From JAXIHJ01 sp034189755 (GTDB lineage Bacteria > Planctomycetota > Phycisphaerae > SM23-33), in contig JAXIHJ010000013.1 of assembly GCA_034189755.1 (NCBI GenBank), positions 1-48,097 of the forward strand: DNA of 48,097 nt. Direction: 5' to 3'. Made by a program: the position numbers and the translations under genes. Below the pieces are notes generated by a model. That model saw nothing but the letters and a program-made list of their open reading frames with translations, was not told the DNA's origin and ran no database searches. Position 1 is the first letter of the stretch. Each line of letters begins with the position of its first letter. This document shows, in pieces, positions 42,465-48,097 of the stretch.

Positions 42465-45437
42465 TCAACTACCGCCGCCGGTAACTGATTCTGTAACTAT
42501 ACGGTTGTCCCGCCGGTACCAGATAATTTTCGGGCTGGACCATCGCTGGGACCGCTCTGATGCGGCGTCTTCATAGTACAGGTTCGCGTTGGCCGGCGGC
42601 CGGCCCTGGCCGAAGCCCCACACGATAGCCAGGTCGCGCAACCGGTCGTAGATGAGCCGCTGGCCCAACACTTGCCGCGGGCCGTCTTTGAGGTTCACCT
42701 GTTCGGTGGCGGTGAACAAATCGAGCGGTCCGAGCCTCGGGCCTGCCTGCCAGGCGTCGGCGACCGGCTGCGTGGAGGTGCGGGCGTCCGGCGTGCCGAA
42801 TTTGGTCATGAGCCGCCGGCAGGTCAGCACCGTCTCCCGGCCGGCGCCGATTTCGCCCCAGGGCCTGACGTTGAGCCGCTTGGTCAGCACAACCTTCCGG
42901 CCGCTGCGATGGACCATCACCACGTCGCCTTCCATAACGCCGAGGCGCTTCTCCTGTGAAAGCTGGAGCGACTTTTGCCACTCGAACGCCGTCTGCGAGG
43001 GACGTTCTATGTTGGTGGTGGACTGGTCTGAATCGCCGTGGCGGGTTTCCGGCTGGCGGTAGTCCTCGACCAGCAGCGTGCCGGCGCCAGTTACATTCAG
43101 CTCGCTGAGGCGGGCGTCGTAAGTCAGGTGCTGGCCCGAAAGTTGAAGGCGGCGAAGCAGATGTCCGGCTTCGTCTTCCTTGTGGCTTCGCAGCTTGACG
43201 CGATTTTCAGCCAGGATCATCGCCACGCGCCGCCGGCTGTAGCGGTCCATGCCGACGAGGCGACTGCGTTTTTTTTCGGCCGCCGGGGCGGGTTCATCTG
43301 CCTGCAACTTTTCAAACCAAACCCGCATCGCCTGGCATTCCAAGTGGTCGTTGCCGCTGTCGAGCGTAACGTCGCCGGCGAATTCCGCTATGCCGGGCCG
43401 GCCGTTGTAGTCCATCCGTCTGGCGAAGGCGATTTCAACCGGTCGAGGCCGGCTCAGCTTGGCGCCGTTGAGGTCCTTGCCGGTGTTGAACCGCAACACG
43501 CCGCCGCCGCGGACGGAGACCGACTCGTCGGCCTCTTTCAAGTTGATGCGTTTGCCGCTGAGGCTGTTCGGCCCCTGCTTGATGCGCGCCGGGGCGCCCA
43601 GCAGGACGGCTTCACGGCGGATCAGGTCGCTGCTGAGCCGGTCGGCGACGGCGTGCATCGGCTCGTCCTGGTCGCGCCGGTCGGTTACCACAACGTCGTG
43701 CTCGGCCAACATGCTCACCGCCCGTACGCGCATCGACTCGTCGCCGGAGCCGGCCCGGCCGGGGCGTTCGGCGAACTCAACGGTAACCTTGCCGGCACGA
43801 ATATCGCTGCCTTCCTGGCGGGCCAATACGTCGCCGGTGGCGACCGCCATGTGAGGATACCTTCGCCCGCTCGCGCCGTCAGCCATCCAGACCTGAAGGT
43901 GCTCGCATCGCACAAAGTCGCCCGTCGCGGCCTGTTGAAGCCTAACCCGGCCACGGAAGGCGGCCTCTTCGATGACCTGGCGGGTACGTTCGGTTCCGTC
44001 ATTGCGGCGGACGGTCTGCCCGGCGAACTTAACCTGCACCGAGTCGCGCCAGTGGATGTAATCGGCCTTGGTTTTTTCGGCCTCAGGCCCGGAGGCCGCG
44101 CCGCGAACAATAGAACCCTCACCGAGCAGATTAGCCATGCCCGTCCGCCGGTCGAAACGAATCTTCCGGCAGGTAACCCTGTCGCCGGCGGCGAGGTTCA
44201 GTTCGGCGGGCTTTTGCCCGGCCCCAATCAGTTCGCCGACCTGGCCGGGGCTGACGAACGAGAACTCGCCGCAGACGGCGGTGGTCTGCGAATCCGTCAG
44301 CACGACCCGCTCGCCGGCGGCTGAAACCCGCCAACGCTCGTCGGACGGCTCGGCCACGTGCCCGATGGGCTTGAGCACCAGCGGGCCAGACCACCGGATG
44401 CGCATCGGCTGGCCTGCGGGCTTCTCGGCCGGCTGCGTCTCGGCATCGCCGGCGGGGGCGGTTGCCGGCCGGCTGGAGGCCCTGCGCGAACGGCGGCTGG
44501 AACGCTGCCACTCAAAGACCAGCGAGAGCCTCTCGGCACCTCGCACTCGACGATCGCCGCTGTCGACGCGCACGTCCTGGCCGTCGGCGGCGAAGAAGTC
44601 CGCCCGATAGACATTCTTGGCCGGCGGCTCGGCTGGAGTGTCCTCGTCCAGACCGGTAATCTGCGTGGCGGGCATGCTTGCAGGCGTCTGGGGCACGGAT
44701 GCCCCGGCCCCGGCCCGGCCAGGCCCGGCAGACGCGCCGCCGGGCAGCAGGACCGCATTCGCACGGGACGGCATGCTGTAGATGAGCATAGTCTTACCCT
44801 GCTCGATGCGAAGCTCTCGCAGCTCGCGCGGCACCTCGTTCCATCGCAGCAGAAGCCCCCTGCCGTGGATGTCGGCCTCGGCGGAAAGCAGCTTTACCGG
44901 GCCGGCGGTGGTTATCTCCTGAAGGTCGCTGTTGAAATACAGGTCATCGGTGAATATCCGGACGACGTCCCCCGGGCGCTGCTCCGGCGGCGTGCGGTCG
45001 GCCTTGGTTGAGCGGTCGAAGAAAATTCTCACGTTGCCGCGCAGGCTGCCTTTGCGGATGTTCCAGTCGCCGCCGGCCAGTTCTTCGGCGTAGACCGTGC
45101 CCTCATCGGCCCGAATGGTGATAACCTGGCCGCCCCGCTGGTACAATTCGATATCGGGGTCGGTCAGCAGGTAGCTTTCATCGTCCCGCTTGGTCCACCG
45201 CCTGGCCCCGTAGACGCCTTCGAGCCGGCCATGCCTGTCGCGGGTGATGGTGTGGAGGTCCTGGCCCTCGCCGGCGTCGGTTCGGCCCTGGACGGCGGTC
45301 GGCCTAGGGTGCCCGGCAGGCAGGTTAGGCCGGTCGGGTTCTTCGTCCTTCCAGCTATGGGTAACGATGTGATAAAGCCCGACCGTCACCAGCAGGGCCG
45401 CAAACGTACCGGCCAGCATAATCGCTTTTCGTTTCAT
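42465..45437 (-). CDS. Giant LptC/LptA-like periplasmic LPS-transport protein
   Basis: A 990-residue protein with one N-terminal membrane anchor (residues 7-25, LAGTFAALLVTVGLYHI). Residues about 55-220 look like LptC (GRLEGVYGARRW; DDLYFNSDLQEITTAGPVKL). The rest is a long array of OstA/LptA-like beta-strand segments (FRGRVRLQQAATGDFVRCEH; LLGAPARIKQGPNSLSG; IAEFAGDVTLDSGNDHLECQ), broken by Pro/Ala-rich linkers. In E. coli LptC is 191 and LptA 185 residues, so this looks like a fused, extended bridge that carries LPS across the periplasm. Its ATG overlaps the kdsC stop by 4 bases. Function is inferred from fold resemblance and from kdsD-kdsC next to it. Confidence 0.72.
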   Translation of the reverse strand: MKRKAIMLAGTFAALLVTVGLYHIVTHSWKDEEPDRPNLPAGHPRPTAVQGRTDAGEGQDLHTITRDRHGRLEGVYGARRWTKRDDESYLLTDPDIELYQRGGQVITIRADEGTVYAEELAGGDWNIRKGSLRGNVRIFFDRSTKADRTPPEQRPGDVVRIFTDDLYFNSDLQEITTAGPVKLLSAEADIHGRGLLLRWNEVPRELRELRIEQGKTMLIYSMPSRANAVLLPGGASAGPGRAGAGASVPQTPASMPATQITGLDEDTPAEPPAKNVYRADFFAADGQDVRVDSGDRRVRGAERLSLVFEWQRSSRRSRRASSRPATAPAGDAETQPAEKPAGQPMRIRWSGPLVLKPIGHVAEPSDERWRVSAAGERVVLTDSQTTAVCGEFSFVSPGQVGELIGAGQKPAELNLAAGDRVTCRKIRFDRRTGMANLLGEGSIVRGAASGPEAEKTKADYIHWRDSVQVKFAGQTVRRNDGTERTRQVIEEAAFRGRVRLQQAATGDFVRCEHLQVWMADGASGRRYPHMAVATGDVLARQEGSDIRAGKVTVEFAERPGRAGSGDESMRVRAVSMLAEHDVVVTDRRDQDEPMHAVADRLSSDLIRREAVLLGAPARIKQGPNSLSGKRINLKEADESVSVRGGGVLRFNTGKDLNGAKLSRPRPVEIAFARRMDYNGRPGIAEFAGDVTLDSGNDHLECQAMRVWFEKLQADEPAPAAEKKRSRLVGMDRYSRRRVAMILAENRVKLRSHKEDEAGHLLRRLQLSGQHLTYDARLSELNVTGAGTLLVEDYRQPETRHGDSDQSTTNIERPSQTAFEWQKSLQLSQEKRLGVMEGDVVMVHRSGRKVVLTKRLNVRPWGEIGAGRETVLTCRRLMTKFGTPDARTSTQPVADAWQAGPRLGPLDLFTATEQVNLKDGPRQVLGQRLIYDRLRDLAIVWGFGQGRPPANANLYYEDAASERSQRWSSPKIIWYRRDNRIVTESVTGGGS

Positions 45438-45973
45438 GCCGGCCGGCCTTCTTCAGCGGGAAGATACCTGGCGAGGATTTGGTCCCACCGGCCAGACCCT
45501 TTAAGGATCAGCTCGATGACCTCGCGGACGGCGCCGCCGCCACCGGGCGCCTCGGTTACGTAGGCCGCCGCACTGCGAACCTCCTGAACGGCGTCGGCGA
45601 CGGCTATCGGCAGGGCGCACCGCTGCATCATCGGCAGGTCGGCCAGGTCGTCGCCCACCACGGCGGTCTGCTCGTTGGTCATGCCAAGCTCGGCGAGAAC
45701 TTCTTCATAGACCGGCGCCTTCCTGCGGATGTCCAGGCGGCAGATGTCCACGTCCAGTTCCTCGGCCCGGCGGATAACCGCCTGCGAGCCGCGCCCGGAA
45801 ATTATCGCCAGCTTGCCGCCGACCCGCTTCCAGTACTTCATGCCCGACCCGTCGCGGGCGTTGAACGCCTTGATCTCCTGGCCGGTCGACGTAAGGACAA
45901 TCCGCCCGTCGGTCAGCACGCCGTCAACGTCCAGGACGAGCAGTTCGATCTTGTCGGTTTTAATCTGCGTCAT
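45434..45973 (-). CDS. kdsC: 3-deoxy-D-manno-octulosonate 8-phosphate phosphatase
   Basis: A 179-residue HAD-superfamily phosphatase of the KdsC type, without a cap domain. Catalytic LLVLDVDGVLTDG (Asp15 nucleophile, Asp17), motif II AIISGRGS, and motif III VGDDLADLPMM. The GGGGAVRE C-terminal signature is also present. It releases Kdo from Kdo-8-phosphate. It overlaps kdsD by 14 bases and the LptC-like gene by 4, a tight operon. Confidence 0.95.
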   Translation of the reverse strand: MTQIKTDKIELLVLDVDGVLTDGRIVLTSTGQEIKAFNARDGSGMKYWKRVGGKLAIISGRGSQAVIRRAEELDVDICRLDIRRKAPVYEEVLAELGMTNEQTAVVGDDLADLPMMQRCALPIAVADAVQEVRSAAAYVTEAPGGGGAVREVIELILKGSGRWDQILARYLPAEEGRPA

Positions 45974-46961
45974 GGCTCACCGTCTTGATGCCGAGCAGGT
46001 CCTGAACGTCGATCACGCCGACGGGCCGGCCGGCGTCGTCCAGCACCGGCAGCTCGTCGATGCGATATTTGTTGAGCGTAGCCATGGCTTCGCTGGCCAG
46101 CTCGCCGACGTGAATGTGCTTCGGGTCGCGTGTCATAAGTTCGGCGACCGGCTCGTTGAGAATTTTCTCGCCGCCGGTTATCAGCGCCCGCCTAAGGTCG
46201 GCGTCGGTCAGGATGCCGCTGAGCCGGCTTTGCGAGTCCACCAGCAGCATCGCGCCGGTGCGTCGCGGTGTTTTTTCCGCCTCGGCCAGGGCCGCCGCGA
46301 CGGTCAGCGAGTCGTCGACGACGCTGAGCCTCTCGCCGGCGCAGAAGCTCATTGCCTCTTCGACCTTCAGCAGCTTTCTGCCAAGCGCACCGGCCGGGTG
46401 AAACACGGCGAAGTCTTCAGGCTGAAAGTTGCGCATCTGCATCACGGTAAGCGCCAGCGCGTCGCCGAGCGCCAACATGCACGTCGTGGAAACCGTCGGC
46501 GCCAGTCCAAGCGGGCATGCCTCCTGTAGAGGCCCGTAGCAGACAACGACGTCGGCGTGGCGGCCCAGCGGAGAATCGGCCGAGCCGGTTACGGCGATAA
46601 GCTTCGCGCCGCGGGCCTTGATGTGGTCCGTCAGCCGGACAAGCTCCTCGGTCGCCCCGCTGTGTGAAAGCGCCACAACCACGTCCCTGTCCTGCAGCCT
46701 GCCCAGATCACCGTGCAGCGCCTCGACCGGATGCAGAAAGATGCTCTGCGTGCCGGTCGACGCCAGCGTGGCGGAGATTTTCTCGCCGACTATGCCGGCC
46801 TTGCCGATGCCCGTCAGCACCACCTTGCCGCAGCAGCCGAAAACCGCCTCAGCCGCCGCGACAAACGATTCGCCGATCGTCTCGGCCAGTGCTGCTACGG
46901 CCTGGCCCTCCAGCTTCAGCGTCTGGCGGGCAAGCTCCAAATTCACTTGCGTTCCGTCCAT
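45960..46961 (-). CDS. kdsD: Arabinose-5-phosphate isomerase
   Basis: About 333 residues: a SIS domain (KVVLTGIGKAGIVGEKISAT; DVVVALSHSGATEELVRL) followed by two CBS domains (MTRDPKHIHVGELAS; VGVIDVQDLLGI). It converts ribulose-5-phosphate to arabinose-5-phosphate, the first step towards Kdo. The frame opens at a TTG (46976), but the ATG at 46961 is the likelier start; neither has a strong ribosome site. First gene of kdsD-kdsC-lptC. Confidence 0.94.
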   Translation of the reverse strand: MDGTQVNLELARQTLKLEGQAVAALAETIGESFVAAAEAVFGCCGKVVLTGIGKAGIVGEKISATLASTGTQSIFLHPVEALHGDLGRLQDRDVVVALSHSGATEELVRLTDHIKARGAKLIAVTGSADSPLGRHADVVVCYGPLQEACPLGLAPTVSTTCMLALGDALALTVMQMRNFQPEDFAVFHPAGALGRKLLKVEEAMSFCAGERLSVVDDSLTVAAALAEAEKTPRRTGAMLLVDSQSRLSGILTDADLRRALITGGEKILNEPVAELMTRDPKHIHVGELASEAMATLNKYRIDELPVLDDAGRPVGVIDVQDLLGIKTVSHDAD

Positions 46962-47064
46962 CGGATTAATTTCCAAAAAGGTTCCAAAAACTTCCCGGAA
47001 AACCGCCGCGCATTATGATTGCTCAGGCCGCGGCGGTCAAGCACAAGGGCTTCTTGCGGGCGCA

Positions 47065-47219
47065 TGTAGGTTTTGGTGGTTTTTGTCCCGCTCCCTTCCG
47101 TCCTGTGGTGAGCTTTGTCGAACCATCGCGGCTAGTACCGTTGAGTGTGCCAGTCGCGTCCCTACTAGCCGCGAGCGCTAAGCGAGCGGGATTTGTTTCC
47201 GCGACCGGAAGGGAGCGGG
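47065..47219. repeat. Family A interspersed repeat, copy 6 (fullest form)
   Basis: Contains every module: TGTAGGTTTTGGTG, GTCCCGCTCCCTTCCG, TGAGCTTTGTCGAACCATCG (47109-47128), GCGGCTAGTACCGTTGA, then the inverted TACTAGCCGCGAGCGC, GAGCGGGATTTGTTTCCG and finally CGACCGGAAGGGAGCGGG. It fills most of the 300-base gap between kdsD and the CYTH gene; nothing else is seen in that gap. Confidence 0.8.
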
Positions 47220-47274
47220 TGTTTGGAGCTTATAATTTGGAACTTGGAATTTTCGCCCCTTCCGTGCCTCCCTG

Positions 47275-47823
47275 CTACTTCTTTTTTCGCCTCGCGGCGA
47301 GCAGTTCGGCGTACGTCGCCGTAATCGGCTCACCGGTCAGGGACAGCTTGCGGCGGACGGAGTGAATCTTCTTTTCGTCGGTCGCTTCAATCTCGATGAA
47401 CTGCCCGAGGCCGGGCAGCGTGTCCAGCGCAATCAGGCAGCCGGCCAGGCTGTACGTGGCGCGGCGCTTCTCGATGAGAAGCGTCTCGACCAGCCCGCAG
47501 GCCCGGAGAATCCGCCGTGCAGCCTCGGCGTCGTCGCATCGGGTCTGGAGTTCCTCGCGGACCTTGCATCCGGCATGTGGGCGGCGCGGGCCTTTGTAGG
47601 TCAGCAGCGCTCCCCCGGCCGGCGGCAGCGCAGGTCCGGCCAGGCGGCGCGACCGGCGCAGGCGCAGGCCGCAGTCCGACCGCCTAAGCGCGCCGTCGGG
47701 CGTATCGAAGTAGATGTCAATCTGCCGGACAGTGCCGAGATACTCCGCGGCGAGGTTACGAAGAACCTTGCGGACAGGCTCGAGACTGTCGACCTGAAAT
47801 TTCATTTCGATTTCGTCGGGCAT
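47275..47823 (-). CDS. CYTH-domain protein (CyaB/ThTPase-like)
   Basis: About 182 residues with the CYTH tunnel-fold signature: ExExK motif EIEMKF at the N terminus, QIDIYFDTPDGALRRSDCGL, LRLRRS, LTYKGP, REELQT, and IALDTLPGLGQFIEIEA. The family binds triphosphates with divalent metal and includes class IV adenylate cyclases, tripolyphosphatases and thiamine triphosphatases; which one cannot be told. Two starts are possible, 47832 and 47823; a TACAAT box at 47836-47831 overlaps the first, so 47823 is chosen. Confidence 0.85.
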   Translation of the reverse strand: MPDEIEMKFQVDSLEPVRKVLRNLAAEYLGTVRQIDIYFDTPDGALRRSDCGLRLRRSRRLAGPALPPAGGALLTYKGPRRPHAGCKVREELQTRCDDAEAARRILRACGLVETLLIEKRRATYSLAGCLIALDTLPGLGQFIEIEATDEKKIHSVRRKLSLTGEPITATYAELLAARRKKK

Positions 47824-47830
47824 GGTGTGC

Positions 47831-47836
47831 ATTGTA
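47831..47836 (-). promoter_or_regulatory. -10 box 7 bases before the CYTH start
   Basis: TACAAT on the minus strand, then GCACACC and ATG. TTGGCA lies 18 bases upstream, a fair -35. Confidence 0.45.
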
Positions 47837-48009
47837 TCGGCCGGCCGGCCGCGATGCCAACGGCCGTCAGTCTTTTAGCAACAGTCCTTAAAAATATTTC
47901 AAAAAATCTCTCTCCGATTGGCCCGGCTCAACAACGAATCGTAGCCTTCTTCTGTCGCCGCTCGATGCGGCAGATACCAATAAATGTCGTGTCGTCGGCG
48001 TAACCGAAC

Positions 48010-48030
48010 TTGCGGCCGGAGGGGCCGCAA
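48010..48030 (+). promoter_or_regulatory. Hairpin in the leader of the last gene
   Basis: TTGCGGCC-GGAGG-GGCCGCAA, a perfect 8-pair stem ending about 25 bases before the start codon. No T-tract, so not a terminator. Confidence 0.4.
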
Positions 48031-48054
48031 ACATTGCCTAAAGGAGGCGAAAAA

Positions 48055-48097
48055 ATGAAAAGCATTACCCTCACACTCGCAACCGTCGTAACCGCAC
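48055..48097 (+). CDS. Start of a probably exported protein, cut by window
   Basis: An excellent ribosome site (AAAGGAGG) precedes ATG at 48055. The 14 visible codons read MKSITLTLATVVTA, which looks like the beginning of a signal peptide. The rest lies outside the window, so nothing can be said of its function. Confidence 0.6.
   Translation, partial: MKSITLTLATVVTA

Noticed and set aside
47990..48054. Possible c-di-GMP (GEMM) riboswitch before the last gene
   Set aside because: GGGGCCGCAAAC and GCCTAAAGG resemble the 3' half of GEMM, but the required GCAAACC segment and GAAA tetraloop upstream are absent.

Overview
The window reads as a chromosomal segment of a GC-rich, diderm (Gram-negative-type) bacterium. 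The best guess is Planctomycetota, probably near Phycisphaerae. This rests on the mix of gene families (a complete-looking ebo set, LPS-export proteins of unusual size, PPi-type phosphofructokinase plus archaeal-type phosphoglycerate mutase) and is inference; no rRNA is present to settle it. Most of the window is core housekeeping DNA. No phage, transposase, toxin-antitoxin or CRISPR array is visible. The accessory interest lies in the ebo locus at 18.4-24.1 kb and in several families of small interspersed intergenic repeats.

Layout. 1-5.6 kb (minus strand): the translation/transcription cluster tRNA-Thr, tuf, rpmG, tRNA-Trp, secE, nusG, rplK, rplA, rplJ, rplL (cut by the window edge), behind a near-consensus sigma70-type promoter at 5550-5577. 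5.6-7.5 kb: glmS (minus). 7.6-10.8 kb (plus): rarA, a 5-formyl-THF cyclo-ligase and an L,D-transpeptidase. 10.8-16.6 kb (minus): a HEAT-repeat lipoprotein and a very large LptD-like outer-membrane protein. 16.9-18.4 kb: purM (plus) converging on a YjbQ-family gene (minus). 18.4-24.1 kb (plus): eboB, eboC, eboF, eboD, eboE, with no recognisable eboA. 24.2-27.0 kb (minus): a pseudo-receiver gene, groES, groEL. 27.5-31 kb (plus): rpsB, tsf, pyrH, frr, then tRNA-Lys and tRNA-Glu. 31.1-34.5 kb (plus): a polytopic membrane protein with a TPR tail, and apgM. 34.6-38.8 kb (minus): an Xaa-Pro peptidase, accB, accC and PPi-type pfk. 38.9-39.7 kb: larE (plus). 39.7-42.4 kb: a GH38 alpha-mannosidase (minus). 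42.5-47.0 kb (minus): kdsD, kdsC and a giant LptC/LptA-like gene, overlapping head to tail. 47.3-47.8 kb: a CYTH-domain protein. At the right edge an unfinished gene for a probably exported protein begins.

How the parts fit. kdsD and kdsC supply Kdo for LPS, while the LptC/LptA-like protein and the LptD-like barrel fit a periplasmic bridge and outer-membrane exit for LPS; together with the L,D-transpeptidase and glmS they indicate a peptidoglycan-containing diderm envelope. The ebo set encodes five of the six proteins linked in cyanobacteria and pseudomonads to moving or modifying a small-molecule precursor for the periplasm. apgM and a PPi-type pfk sit tail to tail, fitting ATP-sparing glycolysis.

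Non-coding structure. A modular repeat built from CTAGCCGCGA, GGAAGGGAGCGGG and GTAGGTTTTGGTG occurs six times between genes. A second palindromic family built on GCCTGCCTACCTGCC occurs three times plus a fragment, and one copy lies between two convergent genes. The rpsB operon has a structured leader with a terminator-like hairpin 55 bases before the start codon, which suggests attenuation. Several genes have a TAtAAT-type -10 box only 7-10 bases before the start codon, which suggests leaderless mRNAs.
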